Counted from the first letter of the stretch, positions 1-10,981 are shown. The stretch is 64,000 nt of DNA from Rickettsia endosymbiont of Culicoides impunctatus (GCA_020410785.1 CP084573.1:372001-436000); one strand, 5' to 3'. Notes: generated from the letters alone by a model not told the origin. Numbers and translations are program-made.

Positions 1-66
1 GGTAAATCAACTGATGGCAAATGAGAATAATATAAGTATAAGTTAGGGTAATCAATAAAAATTAGT

Positions 67-2603
67 ATGTTAAAGGATGGATACATTAATGATTTTGCAA
101 CAAACAAAGCTGTAGATTTAAAAAAGCCTGAAGAAAAAGTACGACAAGAATATGAAAAGATATTGTATGACGACTATTTTTATGACAAAGAGCAATTAGA
201 TATTGAAGTTTCAATACAAATGGGTAGTGCTGTAAAAAAAGCAGATATTGTAATATACAAAGATAAATCAAAAAATAGAAATCAATATAGCGATATACTT
301 GGTATTGTTGAGGTTAAAAAGAAAAGTAGAAAAGACGGTTTAGAACAACTGACGAGTTATATGCAAGCTACTTCTGCTTTGTTTGGAGTTTGGACTAATG
401 GAGAAGAAATTGAATATTTATATAAAAATTCTAAAGGAGAAGTAAAGAAAGATTGTCTATTTAATATACCGAAAAAAGGAGAAACGATAGAAGCAATAGG
501 TAATATAACAAAAGATAAACTAAAACCTGTTAAAAATCTAAAACCTGTTTTTAGGCGTATACTAAATACTTTATATTCTAATACAAATATTAGTAGGAAA
601 GAAAAGCTTGGAAGCGAAATGATTAAACTAATCTTTTGTAAGATTATTGATGAGAAATATGAACTTAATAGTTTGCCAAATTTTAGAATAACAACAGAAG
701 AAATGGAGACAATCAATAATGATAAAAGTGAAAATGAAGAAATTAAAATAGCACAATATGGTAAAGTTAAAAAACGAATACAAAAATTGTTTATAAAAGT
801 AAAAGAAGAATTAGAAGATGATGGAATTTTTATTACAAATGAAGAAATAACACTTGATGCAAAATCAATTGTTTATGTAGTTGGGGAACTAGAGCAAATC
901 GCATTACTAAAAACTGAAAAAGATATAGTAGGGGAGGCTTTTGAAACTTTTGCAGAAAGTAAATTAGTTGGTGAAAAAGGTGAATTTTTTACACCTAGAG
1001 AAATTGTAAAGCTTGCAGTGCAAATTTTAGATCCATCCCCAAATCAGACCATTATAGACCCTGCTTGTGGTAGTGGTGGTTTTTTAATATATGCACTTGA
1101 ACATGTTTGGAAAAAAATGGATCATGATCGAACATATAAAAATTCAACAGATATAAATAGGTTAAAAAAGCAAATAGCCGAAAAGTGTTTTTATGGATTA
1201 GAGAAAGAAATAGATTTAGTTAAGATATGCAAAGCATATATGACAATTATAGGTGATGGTAAGAGTAAAATTGTTCAAGAAAATACATTGCATCCAATTC
1301 ATGAATTCCAGGTAAAAACAAAAGAATTAATTACAACTCAAAAAGACGGTGAAATTGAACTAAACACTTTTGATTTTGTTGTTACAAATCCTCCATTTGG
1401 TAGCAAAATCAAGATTCTAAAAGAAGACTGTAAATATTTTGAATTAGGGCATCAATATAAAAAAGAAGGTAATTCTTTTATAAGAACTAATAAAGTAAAA
1501 GAAACTGAACCTCAAGAGTTATTTATAGAAAGATGTTTGCAATTATTAAAAGATGGAGGTAAACTTGCAATAGTCTTACCAGAGACTTACCTTCACGCCC
1601 CTTCTAAAAAACACGTTCTAGATTTTTTAGTTAAAAAAAATAATATTATTGCAGTTATAGACCTACCTCATAATACTTTTAGACCTTATTGTAATGCGAA
1701 AACTTGTTTATTAGTATTAGAAAAAGGCAAAATAGTGATATTATTATGGCTGTTGCAGAAGAAATGGGGCATGATCATACTGGAAGATTAATTTATAGGT
1801 ACGATAGTACAAATGAGGTATTTACAAAAGAAATTTGGGACGATACAGAAACCATAAGAAATGAGTTGTTATCTAAAAAATTCAATAAAAATACCTTTAT
1901 AACTTCAAGTTCTGATATCACCAATAACGTTTATGTACCACGCTATTACTGGAAAAAAAAAGAAGAAGAAATAAAAGAGATAGCTAATAATCAAAAATTT
2001 AAACTTATTACAATTAACGAATTATTAAAGCAAAATATTTTACAAGCATTTAACGGACACGGTTCACCGCCAAGCGAGTATAAAGGGACTGGAACAGTAC
2101 CTTATGTTAGAGTGGCTGATATAATTAATTGGGAAATTTACAAGAACCCAACTGCATTAGTACCAGAACATATATATCATAAAATCAAAGGTAAGAATGG
2201 TTTGTCTTTGCGACAAGAGGATGTAGTCTTTGTTCGTAGAGGAAGTTATAGGATAGGGTCTGTTGCAATGATTTCAAAATTTGATACGAATGTTTTATTA
2301 ACCAATGAAATTACAACTTTTAGAATTATTAATCAACATAACATTTACAATATTACATCGTATTATTTTCTATTTGCTATGTCTCATTCAATTACACAAA
2401 AACAGCTATATAACAAAATATTCATAGACACAACTCTACCAAATATAGGAGATAGATGGAAGGAACTTTTAATACCTATTCCGTTAGATAGAAATAAAAC
2501 TTTAGAGATTTCAAATAAGATTAAAGATACATTTACTCAAAAATGGCAAGCTTTGGACAAACTATCTTTTTTAAGGGATGAGTTTGGTGATATTGTAACA
2601 TAA
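67..2603 (+). pseudogene. Fused restriction-methylase-specificity protein (type I/IIG-like), frameshifted
   Basis: Single-chain restriction-modification enzyme that would cut and N6-adenine-methylate DNA. The first frame (67-1791) has a type I R-subunit-like N-terminal domain with a PD-(D/E)XK signature (Asp near residue 60, then GIVEVKKKS), and an N6-methylase domain with motif I DPACGSGGF and motif IV NPPFGS. The second frame (to 2603) continues the methylase end (MAVAEEMGHD) and carries a type I S-like target-recognition domain (PYVRVADI, DVVFVRRGS). The break falls at the A run 1729-1732; adding one A joins the frames as GKNSDIIMAVAEE. The start is not backed by a clear ribosome site, but an in-frame TGA lies just upstream at 22-24 and the protein begins like family members. 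About 845 residues if repaired. Inactivation of target recognition is inferred unless the ribosome slips here. Confidence 0.8.
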
Positions 2604-2621
2604 TTGAATCCATTTCTGAAC

Positions 2622-2781
2622 ACTTTTTGGATTGCATCAATGCTACTAAAGTAGCTCCTAGCAATGACGCAATGGCTAAAAACTGTCATTGCGAGACCAT
2701 GTAATGGTCGTGGCACTAGGCTTAATCCTCCTCGCAATTACGTCTTGTACTTTAGCTTTTTTCCGTGAACGCTCACTAATA
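2622..2781. repeat. Dispersed palindromic repeat, family B (cattgcgag/ctcgcaatg type)
   Basis: Contains inverted pieces GGATTGCATCAATGCTACT, GTCATTGCGAG and CCTCGCAATTACG, and ends in an arm reading TTCCGTGAACGCTCAC. The same blocks recur near 11.4, 13.1, 16.3, 19.3, 28.9, 34.3, 37.6, 38.8, 47.3 and 52.1 kb. This copy fills most of the gap between the restriction gene and petA. No gene is seen in it. Confidence 0.75.
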
Positions 2782-2877
2782 AAGTATATAATGCTTTAAT
2801 CTTAAGCTATCCTTGATTTTTTATTACTTTTATAGTAACATATTACGTAGATATCTATAAATTATACTGATCAGTTT

Positions 2878-3405
2878 ATGTCAAATACTAATTGTTATGA
2901 TAAAGCAACTCGTAGAGATTTTATAACCTTAACTGCTAGCAGTATGGTTGTGGTTGGAGCAGCGTGTGCCACCTATCCTCTTGTTAATTCATTTAACCCT
3001 TCAGCAGATGTTCTTGCCCTATCTTCAATAGAAGTGGATTTATCTCAAATCCAACCAGGGCAAACTGTTACTGTTAAATGGCAAGGCAAGCCGGTTTTTA
3101 TTACTAATAGAACTCCAGAAAAAATTGCTGAAGCAAGAAATGTAAATCTCGCCGAGCTAATGGATCCTGAGCTTGACCAAGATAGAGTTAAATCTGGGCA
3201 TGATAAGTGGTTGGTGACTATAGGCATTTGTACACATTTGGGTTGCGTACCACTTGCAAACCAAGGCGATTATAACGGTTGGTTTTGCCCATGCCATGGC
3301 TCTCAGTATGATTCATCTGGTCGGGTTCGCAAAGGACCAGCCCCTTCAAATTTGGCTGTTCCACCATATGAATTTATTTCCGATACAAAAATTAAAATCG
3401 GATAA
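2878..3405 (+). CDS. petA: Ubiquinol-cytochrome c reductase iron-sulfur subunit (Rieske)
   Basis: Rieske [2Fe-2S] subunit of the cytochrome bc1 complex (complex III); it takes an electron from ubiquinol and passes it to cytochrome c1. The 175-residue protein begins with a twin-arginine-type segment (TRRDF) followed by a hydrophobic anchor at about residues 17-37. The two cluster-binding boxes CTHLGC and CPCHGS lie in the C-terminal third, followed by the conserved GPAP turn. It is first in an operon: petB starts six bases after its stop. Length and domain order are normal for alphaproteobacteria. Confidence 0.97.
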   Translation: MSNTNCYDKATRRDFITLTASSMVVVGAACATYPLVNSFNPSADVLALSSIEVDLSQIQPGQTVTVKWQGKPVFITNRTPEKIAEARNVNLAELMDPELDQDRVKSGHDKWLVTIGICTHLGCVPLANQGDYNGWFCPCHGSQYDSSGRVRKGPAPSNLAVPPYEFISDTKIKIG

Positions 3406-3411
3406 TTATTT

Positions 3412-4623
3412 ATGAATGAAAGTAATTATCCTGAGGAATCCAATCCAAATAAATCCAATCCGATCATAGAATGGATCGACTACCGACTCCCTATTTTCTC
3501 GTTCTTTAAACATCTAGGCGAATACCGAACACCCAAAAATTTGAGTTACCTATGGAACTTAGGGTCAATAGCTGGTATTGCCTTAGTAATTCAGATAATC
3601 ACTGGCATTATTTTGGCTATGCATTATACCCCTCACGTCGATTACGCCTTCGAGAGTGTTGAAAAAATTATGCGTAACGTCAATTATGGCTGGCTAATAC
3701 GTTATATACACTCAGTTGGGGCATCAATGTTTTTTGTTGTCGTTTATCTACATATCTGTAGAGGGTTATATTATGGCTCGTACAAAAAACCTAGAGAGTT
3801 ATTATGGCATATAGGCATAATAATTTTTCTTATCATGATGGCTACTGCCTTTATGGGATATATACTGCCTTGGGGACAAATGAGCTACTGGGGAGCAACT
3901 GTAATCACCAATTTATTTTCAGCTATACCTATCATTGGCAAATCGATAGTTACCTGGCTTTGGGGAGGTTTTTCAGTTGATAACCCTACACTTAACAGAT
4001 TCTTTGCTTTACATTATTTATTGCCTTTTATTATAGTAGCTTTAGTCTTACTTCATTTAGTAGCCCTACATGTTCATGGTTCAAATAACCCCAAGGGTAT
4101 CGATGTTAAATCCCCTAAAGATACTATTCCTTTCCATCCATATTATACTGTAAAAGATTTTGTTGGATTTGGTGTTTATTTTCTAATATTTGCTTTTTTT
4201 GTCTTTTTCAAACCAAATTATTTAGGACATCCTGACAATTACGTACCAGCTAATCCTTTGGTTACGCCAACTCATATAGTTCCAGAATGGTATTTTTTGC
4301 CATTTTATGCTATTTTACGGGCAATACCGTCAAAGCTAGGTGGGGTAATATTAATGTTTTCTAGTATTTTGTTATTATTTGTTTTACCTTGGCTTGACAG
4401 CTCAAAAGTTAGAAGTGCCAATTATCGACCAATGTTCCGTATAGCTTTTTGGCTGTTCATAGCTGATTGTTTGGTACTTGGATATCTTGGAGGAAAACCA
4501 GCCGAAGACCCTTATATTACCTTAAGTAGATTTGCTGCTACTTACTATTTCTTTCATTTTCTCGTTGCAGTACCACTAATTAGCAAGTATGAGAAAACTT
4601 TGCCATTACCGGATTCTATATGA
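3412..4623 (+). CDS. petB: Cytochrome b of the bc1 complex
   Basis: Membrane core of complex III, holding hemes bL and bH and the Qo and Qi quinone sites. The 403-residue protein has eight or more hydrophobic segments. Two pairs of heme-ligand histidines are visible ([15 protein letters not shown] and [15 protein letters not shown]), as is the Qo-site PEWY motif ([14 protein letters not shown]). It is the middle gene of petABC; its last codons overlap the petC start in an ATGA arrangement, which suggests translational coupling. No damage is seen. Confidence 0.97.
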   Translation: MNESNYPEESNPNKSNPIIEWIDYRLPIFSFFKHLGEYRTPKNLSYLWNLGSIAGIALVIQIITGIILAMHYTPHVDYAFESVEKIMRNVNYGWLIRYIHSVGASMFFVVVYLHICRGLYYGSYKKPRELLWHIGIIIFLIMMATAFMGYILPWGQMSYWGATVITNLFSAIPIIGKSIVTWLWGGFSVDNPTLNRFFALHYLLPFIIVALVLLHLVALHVHGSNNPKGIDVKSPKDTIPFHPYYTVKDFVGFGVYFLIFAFFVFFKPNYLGHPDNYVPANPLVTPTHIVPEWYFLPFYAILRAIPSKLGGVILMFSSILLLFVLPWLDSSKVRSANYRPMFRIAFWLFIADCLVLGYLGGKPAEDPYITLSRFAATYYFFHFLVAVPLISKYEKTLPLPDSI

Positions 4624-5414
4624 AAGATAATAAAATTACCTCTTATATCAAATTTTACCTGTGTTTGTTAATTTTGTTAGTATCCAATACTATCACTGCC
4701 AACGAAGCATTACCTACAAAAAAGATTGCTTGGTCATTTGACGGAATTTTTGATAGCGTTGATAGAAAAGCTGCACAACGTGGCTTTCAAGTCTATAAAG
4801 AAGTATGTAGTGTGTGTCATGGTCTTTATAATTTATATTATCGTAATCTTAAAGATATAGGATTTTCAGATGAAGAAATTAAAGAAATAGCCAAAAATTA
4901 TACGGTGCAAGATGGACCCAATGATGCAGGAGAAATGTTTGAAAGACCAGCTCTACCATCTGATTCATTTGTTCGCCCCTACTCTAACGAACAAGCAGCA
5001 AGAGCAGCCAATAACGGGGCAGACCCACCTGATTTATCATTGATCGTTAAAGCAAGACCTGATGGGGCAAATTATGTATATTCTATACTTACTGGTTATA
5101 CTAATCCTCCTGAGAATTTTAAATTAATGCCAGGATTAAGTTACAATCCATACTTTCCGCATAGTCAAATTGCCATGCCAGCTCCACTGACAGATGGACA
5201 AGTACAATATATAGACGGAACAAACTCATCGGCAGAACAAATGGCTATGGATGTTACCGTATTTTTACAATGGGCTGCTGAACCTGAAATGGAAAACCGT
5301 AAATCTATGGGTTTAAAGGTAATGATATTTTTAGTAATTTTTACAATTTTCTTTTATATTTCTAAAAATAGAATTTGGCAAGATGTCAGGGAACCTAATG
5401 AAAAAAGTGGATAA
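4620..5414 (+). CDS. petC: Cytochrome c1
   Basis: Heme-c subunit of complex III that passes electrons to soluble cytochrome c. The 264-residue protein has an N-terminal signal segment (about residues 8-27, ending ITANEA), one covalent heme site CSVCHG near residue 61, and a C-terminal membrane anchor (about residues 236-253) ahead of a short basic tail. Its start codon overlaps the petB stop by four bases. The transcript runs toward the convergent lon gene, and a 165-bp palindrome lies between the two 3' ends. Confidence 0.96.
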   Translation: MKDNKITSYIKFYLCLLILLVSNTITANEALPTKKIAWSFDGIFDSVDRKAAQRGFQVYKEVCSVCHGLYNLYYRNLKDIGFSDEEIKEIAKNYTVQDGPNDAGEMFERPALPSDSFVRPYSNEQAARAANNGADPPDLSLIVKARPDGANYVYSILTGYTNPPENFKLMPGLSYNPYFPHSQIAMPAPLTDGQVQYIDGTNSSAEQMAMDVTVFLQWAAEPEMENRKSMGLKVMIFLVIFTIFFYISKNRIWQDVREPNEKSG

Positions 5415-5560
5415 AACTACAGAAAAAGGTAAGCATTCACAGTTTTTTTGCTATTTTCTTATGATGAATATCTCTCCACTACTGTAATATATGGCAAAAG
5501 TTTCCACTGGCATCAGATCGATTTTTAGGTTCTTATATCTTGAAAATGTGATATAATATC

Positions 5561-5725
5561 CTAGGCTCTGTGAACAAAATTTAAATTACTAGATTTCGAC
5601 TCTTTTTAGCTGCAAATTATAAGATTTTTTTGAAATAGAACTAACTATTCCTGCAAAAATCTTATTAATTTTCGCGTAAAAATACTCAAAATCTAAACAA
5701 TTAAAATTTTGTTCACAGAGCCTAG
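5561..5725. repeat. 165-bp imperfect palindrome with CTAG ends, family C copy 1
   Basis: Starts CTAGGCTCTGTGAACAAAAT and ends in the reverse complement of that string. The two arms (about 75-80 bases each) remain similar inward to a centre near 5645, so the whole element can fold on itself. It lies between the convergent genes petC and lon; the lon stop codon (5722-5724) is inside its terminal CTAG. Other copies: 9138-9302 (reverse orientation), 12355-12402 (internally deleted), 27518-27683 and 31523-31689. The remainder of the gap (5415-5560) holds a family-B-like scrap near 5430-5460 and no gene. Confidence 0.9.
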
Positions 5726-8061
5726 TTAGTAACTGTAAAATTATTATTGACCAAAGCTAATTTTAGCACTTCATCTACAGTTGATACTGATAAAATTTCT
5801 AAACTATTTTTTATATTCGGTGGAATATCTTCTAAGTCTTTAACGTTATCTTGAGGTATTATCACCGTTTGTATACCACCTCGGCTAGCGGCTAATAATT
5901 TTTCTTTTAGTCCCCCAATTGGTAATACTGTCCCCCTTAGGGTAATTTCTCCAGTCATTGCTACAGTTCTGTTTACCGGTATTTTGGTCATAAGTGAAAC
6001 AATAGTGGTAAATATTGCACATCCAGCAGATGGACCATCTTTTGGAATCGCTCCAGCCGGTACGTGCAAATGGATATCAAGATCTTTATAATCTTCATAC
6101 TTTAATCCAAAACTACTAGCTCTAGAACGAAAACAGCTATAGGCTGCTTGAGCAGATTCTTTCATTACATCCCCAAGTTTACCAGTAGTTTTAATATCTC
6201 CTTTGCCATGGAATGACAAGGCTTCGATGGTAAGTAATTCTCCGCCAACTTCTGTATAAGCAAGTCCCGTAGTACTACCTATTTGATCTTCTTTTTCAGC
6301 TAGACCAAAATTATATTTCCTAACTCCTAAATATTCTTCAAGATTGGCAGATGATATTGATATGCTTTTTATTTTTTTGTTACTCAAAATTCTTTGCAAT
6401 ACTTTTCTTGTAACAGAGCCAATTTCTCTCTCAAGCGATCTTACTCCTGATTCTTTGGTGTAATATCTAATTAATTCTAAAATTGCTCCATCATCAATAG
6501 TGAGTTCATTTTTCTTTATTTCATGCATTTTCAATTGCTTTGGTATTAAGTAGTTTTTGGCAATTTGTAATTTTTCTTCTTCAACATAACCAGAAATGTT
6601 AATGATCTCCATACGATCAAGTAGAGCTCTGGGCAGATTATAAGAATTAGCTGTTGCAATAAACATTATCTCTGACAGATCATATTCTACTTCTAAATAA
6701 TGATCAACGAAATTACTGTTTTGTTCAGGGTCTAAGACTTCAAGTAAAGCAGAAGCCGGATCACCTCGAAAATCAGAACCCATTTTATCAATTTCATCTA
6801 ATAACATAACGGGGTTATTAGTTTTAACTTTTTTTATTAAATTCATAATTTTTCCTGGCATAGAACCAAGATATGTTTTTCGATGTCCCCTAATTTCCGA
6901 TTCATCTCTAATACCGCCAAGAGCAAATTTAGTATATTTCCTATCTATTGCTTCAGCAATGGATTTGACCAATGAGGTTTTCCCAACTCCTGGCGGACCG
7001 ATTAAGCATAATATAGGTCCTTTAATTTTTTTAGAACGTTGTAACACTGCTAAATATTCAATAACACGCTCTTTGACTTTCTCAAGACCAAAGTGATCAC
7101 GATCCAAAATTTCTCTAGTTTTATTTATATCAGTTTTATTATTATCAAATTTCCCCCATGGCATGGCTAATAATGTATCAAGGTAATTACGGACAACTGA
7201 TGATTCACCTGACATTTGATTCATAAGCTTTAGCTTTTTCAGTTCTGCTTCAGCTTTTTCTTTTGCTTCTTTTGAAAGTTTTAAGGTTTTAATCTTTTTT
7301 TCTATATCAGAGAAATCAGATTTATCATGTTCGAGTTCTTTTTGTATAGCTTTCATTTGTTCGTGCAAGTAATAATCACGCTGAGTTTTCTCAATTTGTT
7401 TTTTTACTCGCAATTGTAAAGCTTGCTCTGCATCTATTTGAGCCATACTAGATGTTAATGTATCTATTATAGTTTTAATTCGTGATTGAGGTTTGGTCTC
7501 CTCTAACAAAGTTTGTTTTATTATTAATGGTACAGTCAAATAAGAAGCTAGTACATTAGTGACATAACTAAAATCTGTTGGATTTTTTGCTATTTCACCA
7601 GTTATCGTTTCTATTATTTCTGGATTAATTTTTTTATGAGTCTTAGTATATTTTGTGAATAACTCGATAACATTTGCTGTGGAAACTTTTAAAGATTCTA
7701 CATCAATTACCTCTTCATCATGTAGTATGCTATATTCAGCTTCAAATATTTCTTTATTAGTGATGTTATGTAGGGTAACCTTATCGATTGCTTCAACTAG
7801 AATTTTGGCATTATTCTGTAACCTTACTGTTTGTATAATTTTAGCAATTACTCCTGTAGAATGAAGATCTTGAATATCTGGAGTATCTTGATCTTGTTGT
7901 TTTTGTAATACTAATAATATATATCTATTATTATCTATAATTTTAGTATTAAACAAAGCTTTTAGAGACTTTGACCTACCGACAAATACAGGAGCGATCA
8001 TACCTGGAAATATCACCATGTCTTTTAATGCGAGTAAGGGTAATTTTTCTTTATTTGTCAT
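5722..8061 (-). CDS. lon: ATP-dependent protease Lon
   Basis: Cytoplasmic AAA+ serine protease that removes misfolded and regulatory proteins. The 779 residues show the usual order: N-terminal substrate domain (PLLALKDMVIFPGM at the start), coiled middle segment (about residues 200-290), ATPase with Walker A GPPGVGKTSL and Walker B PVMLLDEIDK, then the protease domain with the catalytic serine in KDGPSAG and the catalytic lysine in GGLKEKLLAA. Normal length. The final stop codon lies within the end of a 165-bp palindrome, so that repeat has inserted at, or evolved with, the gene's 3' end. Confidence 0.97.
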   Translation of the reverse strand: MTNKEKLPLLALKDMVIFPGMIAPVFVGRSKSLKALFNTKIIDNNRYILLVLQKQQDQDTPDIQDLHSTGVIAKIIQTVRLQNNAKILVEAIDKVTLHNITNKEIFEAEYSILHDEEVIDVESLKVSTANVIELFTKYTKTHKKINPEIIETITGEIAKNPTDFSYVTNVLASYLTVPLIIKQTLLEETKPQSRIKTIIDTLTSSMAQIDAEQALQLRVKKQIEKTQRDYYLHEQMKAIQKELEHDKSDFSDIEKKIKTLKLSKEAKEKAEAELKKLKLMNQMSGESSVVRNYLDTLLAMPWGKFDNNKTDINKTREILDRDHFGLEKVKERVIEYLAVLQRSKKIKGPILCLIGPPGVGKTSLVKSIAEAIDRKYTKFALGGIRDESEIRGHRKTYLGSMPGKIMNLIKKVKTNNPVMLLDEIDKMGSDFRGDPASALLEVLDPEQNSNFVDHYLEVEYDLSEIMFIATANSYNLPRALLDRMEIINISGYVEEEKLQIAKNYLIPKQLKMHEIKKNELTIDDGAILELIRYYTKESGVRSLEREIGSVTRKVLQRILSNKKIKSISISSANLEEYLGVRKYNFGLAEKEDQIGSTTGLAYTEVGGELLTIEALSFHGKGDIKTTGKLGDVMKESAQAAYSCFRSRASSFGLKYEDYKDLDIHLHVPAGAIPKDGPSAGCAIFTTIVSLMTKIPVNRTVAMTGEITLRGTVLPIGGLKEKLLAASRGGIQTVIIPQDNVKDLEDIPPNIKNSLEILSVSTVDEVLKLALVNNNFTVTN

Positions 8062-8152
8062 ATTAAAAACCTTAAGAAATTTATATACTAAAGAGGATGG
8101 TAGCTATATAATACCGTCTTACTATGATTTCAAGCTACATTTAGTTTTATAT

Positions 8153-9187
8153 ATGCCTTCATCACCTCAATCTTCCAATATCATATCAATAGCAAGCAAT
8201 AGGGTAAAACAATATCTTCATTTGACCCCAATAGTTCAATCTGAAATTTTAGATAAAATGCTCGGTCATAAAATTTTCTTTAAAATAGACTCGTTACAAA
8301 AAACCGGAGCATTCAAGGTTAGAGGGGTATTAAACCACTTATTAGAGTTGCAAGAACAAAATTGTTTACCAAATAAAGTTGTTGCATATAGTACAGGTAA
8401 TCATGGAATTGGTCTTGCTTGGGTAGCAAAAACCCTTAACCTTAAGGCAAGAATTTATTTACCAGAAAATACCTCTCCAATTAAACAACAAACAGCAAAA
8501 TATTATGGAGCAGAGGTTATACTAACTAAAACTAGACAAATGGCAGAAGATAAAGCAAAGAGTGACATAGAAAATGATTTTTACTATTTGCATCCTTCCG
8601 ATAGTGATTCTAGTATAGCTGGGGCTGGGACAATGTGTTATGAAGCATTGCAACAACTAGGATTCAGCCCAGATGCCATTTTTGCTTCTTGTGGAGGTGG
8701 GGGGTTGCTTTCTGGATCATATTTAGCGAAAGAATTACTATCTCCATCTAGCTTGCTGATAGGTTCAGAGCCGCTTAATGCCAACGATGCTTTCTTATCG
8801 ATTAAGCAAGGTTCGATATATAGGTTTACTGATTCACCAAGTACTGTAGCAGATGGTTTGCGTACTTTAGCAGTTTCACCACGTACATTTAATTATCTAA
8901 ATAAACTCGATGATTTCTTTCTTGCTGATGAACATTCTATATATTATTGGACCGCTTGGTTGATTCATTTGCTACGAATTGCCTGTGAACCATCATGTGC
9001 TTTAAATATGGTCGGAGTAGTAAATTGGTTAAAGAAACAGTCAAAACCTAAGAAAGTTTTAGTGCTTATATCAGGTGGGAACATTGATCCTATTATTTAT
9101 CAGGAGCTTTGGAAGGGAGAATATCTTGCTAATTTGCCTAGGCTCTGTGAACAAAATTTTAATTGTTTAGATTTTGAGTATTTTTAA
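8153..9187 (+). CDS. PLP-dependent threonine/serine dehydratase or racemase family enzyme
   Basis: Fold-type II pyridoxal-phosphate enzyme similar to threonine dehydratase and serine racemase. Evidence: the PLP-lysine box TGAFKVRGV, the asparagine loop STGNHG, and the glycine-rich phosphate-binding loop SCGGGGLLSG. The frame stays open back to 8018, but family similarity starts near the ATG at 8153 (MPSSPQSSN), giving about 344 residues; the earlier stretch overlaps the 5' end of lon and looks non-native. The last 14 residues (LCEQNFNCLDFEYF) come from a 165-bp palindrome that the frame runs into, so the original C-terminus was altered. Substrate is not certain. Confidence 0.85.
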   Translation: MPSSPQSSNIISIASNRVKQYLHLTPIVQSEILDKMLGHKIFFKIDSLQKTGAFKVRGVLNHLLELQEQNCLPNKVVAYSTGNHGIGLAWVAKTLNLKARIYLPENTSPIKQQTAKYYGAEVILTKTRQMAEDKAKSDIENDFYYLHPSDSDSSIAGAGTMCYEALQQLGFSPDAIFASCGGGGLLSGSYLAKELLSPSSLLIGSEPLNANDAFLSIKQGSIYRFTDSPSTVADGLRTLAVSPRTFNYLNKLDDFFLADEHSIYYWTAWLIHLLRIACEPSCALNMVGVVNWLKKQSKPKKVLVLISGGNIDPIIYQELWKGEYLANLPRLCEQNFNCLDFEYF

Positions 9188-9302
9188 GCGAAAATTAATA
9201 AGATTTTTGCCGGAATAGTTAGTTCTATTTCAAAAAAATCTTATAATTTGCAGCTAAAAAGAGTTGAAATCTAGTAATTTAAATTTTGTTCACAGAGCCT
9301 AG
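9138..9302. repeat. 165-bp imperfect palindrome with CTAG ends, family C copy 2
   Basis: Reverse-complement orientation relative to 5561-5725 and the same length, with intact CTAGGCTCTGTG termini at both ends. It overlaps the final codons and stop of the dehydratase gene and lies before the 3' end of the convergent glycosyltransferase gene. Confidence 0.9.
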
Positions 9303-9321
9303 GTTATTATAATTACTTATT

Positions 9322-9345
9322 GTACTCAAATCATTTGAGTATATA
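9322..9345. repeat. Short palindrome TACTCAAAT-n-ATTTGAGTA
   Basis: Small perfect inverted repeat between the dehydratase and glycosyltransferase 3' ends. Nearly the same palindrome is at 16271-16292. A terminator role is possible but there is no clear T tract. Confidence 0.4.
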
Positions 9346-9361
9346 CACTCTAACAGAAAAG

Positions 9362-10396
9362 CTATTTAGGTGAGTATGGAGTCCCCCAAGACGTTAATTC
9401 TCTATAACGCCAATATTCTTTGTAAATATCGTCTAATTGTTCTATCTGTGCTTTTTCCACACCCCCAGCCCAAGGTTTTGTTCCTGAATAATGTAAAATA
9501 AATTTTGTATAATAATTTGTATTGGTTGTGCTTGATCTATAACTAGGTGTATGATTCCATTTATGTGAAATATGGTTAATTCTATCGTTAAAAGCTATAT
9601 TTATTATATCTTGTTCAAACATTGAAAGAGAACATACAGTATTGTTTAATGAATTTACTAAACAATCTTCCGTTTTATTATTTCTCATATTTTCTAAATT
9701 AAACCACATAACACCGGCATTTATATAAAAATACGGTAAAGCATGATTACACCCAAGTTCGTTATGACCAGGATTACCGGCATCATAGCTGCCTGCCACA
9801 AAATAATCCGTCATATCAATAGTTTTAAAATAGCTTAAATCTTTTAAAACTATTAAATCAGCATCCAGCGATAATACCGAGGTTAAATTTGGCAAAATTT
9901 TACTAAAAAATGGTCTATAGCTTATTAAAAGAGGCCAATCACAATTTTTAAATTTACTTTTTATTAATTCTATCGGCAATAAATTATTATCAACATTTAT
10001 AAAATTTATTTTGTAAGGCTTTATATCCTGCATAGATGATAGTTTTTCTTGCGATTCTATAGATATAGGGTCTTCCTGATCCATAATAAAATAAAAATCA
10101 TAGAAGCTATCTAAGTCTGAATTTAACAAAGCTGATGCAATGGTAGTTGCAGCATGTACTGCATACTTATCATTTATAACAAGAGCAATATTAGTAACAT
10201 TATTAGCATCTATTCCACTTAAATTCAAGGCTCGTTGATAGTTAGCAACGGCTGTCTTAAGGTCTATGTTCGCTTTCTCTAAAACAGAAGATCGACCTAA
10301 TATATTAATCATGCTAAGCCTATAAAAAGCTTTAGCTGATAATTCAGGAATATTTAATGCTATCAGCTTATTAAGAAAAGCTACTTCATCTTGCAT
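9362..10396 (-). CDS. Glycosyltransferase family 8 protein
   Basis: Probable retaining sugar transferase acting on lipopolysaccharide or other surface glycans, related to bacterial LPS galactosyl/glucosyltransferases. The GT8 domain starts near residue 70 (ALVINDKYAVHAATTIASALL) and has the metal-binding DXD at about residues 178-180 (SLDADLIVL). A later HKWNHTP region and HYSGTKPW (the family HYxGxxKPW signature) are present. The first 60 residues are helical and unlike the domain. 344 residues, complete. Donor and acceptor sugars cannot be told from sequence. Confidence 0.88.
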   Translation of the reverse strand: MQDEVAFLNKLIALNIPELSAKAFYRLSMINILGRSSVLEKANIDLKTAVANYQRALNLSGIDANNVTNIALVINDKYAVHAATTIASALLNSDLDSFYDFYFIMDQEDPISIESQEKLSSMQDIKPYKINFINVDNNLLPIELIKSKFKNCDWPLLISYRPFFSKILPNLTSVLSLDADLIVLKDLSYFKTIDMTDYFVAGSYDAGNPGHNELGCNHALPYFYINAGVMWFNLENMRNNKTEDCLVNSLNNTVCSLSMFEQDIINIAFNDRINHISHKWNHTPSYRSSTTNTNYYTKFILHYSGTKPWAGGVEKAQIEQLDDIYKEYWRYRELTSWGTPYSPK

Positions 10397-10426
10397 GTAA
10401 CCACTAAAATATTTTAGTAAATCTTC

Positions 10427-10981
10427 TTATTTTAAGTCTTTAATAAAAGAAAAAATCTGTTCCTTATGATCTTTAATAATAATATGAGCTAAATTAAGGG
10501 CATATTCTGATTTATATAATAAATCTAAAGAATAGCTGCTATTTTTTATGCCCCTATATAATTCAGCTTTTTCCTTTTTTAAAAGCTGTAAACGTGATAA
10601 ACAATTGTAACCTTTGGCAATTGATACCCTATCTACCGCTTCTTCAATTTGGAAAAGACAAACCTTTTCAATATAGTCTTTTCTTTCATCAGTTAAAAAA
10701 TTATTATTTAGATCATTAACCACCATATCAAATTCAAAACGATTTTTTCTTAAATTTGAGTAAATACGAGAGTAAGCATAATCACTTACTCTTTCAACAA
10801 CTGATATTTTCCCATTTTGAATATTATCATTATTTTGCAGTGACACTAAGTCATTTGAAAATTTTTTTATTTTTATTTTGTCATAAGAATAACCTTTTAA
10901 TACACATAATATTATTATTAGAAGAGATAATGCATATTTATATTTTTGTAATATTAATTTTTTATTCACTATTTTTCTCAA
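10427..10981 (-). CDS. Unknown protein with N-terminal membrane anchor or signal
   Basis: 184 residues, not recognised. It starts with a basic stretch, then a hydrophobic segment (YALSLLIIILCVLKGYS, about residues 17-33) that could be an uncleaved anchor or a signal peptide. The rest is charged, helical and lysine-rich. It is encoded 30 bases upstream of the GT8 gene on the same strand, so the two may be cotranscribed and share a cell-surface context. No catalytic motif is seen. Confidence 0.6.
   Translation of the reverse strand: MRKIVNKKLILQKYKYALSLLIIILCVLKGYSYDKIKIKKFSNDLVSLQNNDNIQNGKISVVERVSDYAYSRIYSNLRKNRFEFDMVVNDLNNNFLTDERKDYIEKVCLFQIEEAVDRVSIAKGYNCLSRLQLLKKEKAELYRGIKNSSYSLDLLYKSEYALNLAHIIIKDHKEQIFSFIKDLK

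Noticed and set aside
8018-8152. N-terminal 45 residues of the dehydratase frame
   Set aside because: They overlap the lon 5' end and do not resemble the family; the ATG at 8153 is the better start.
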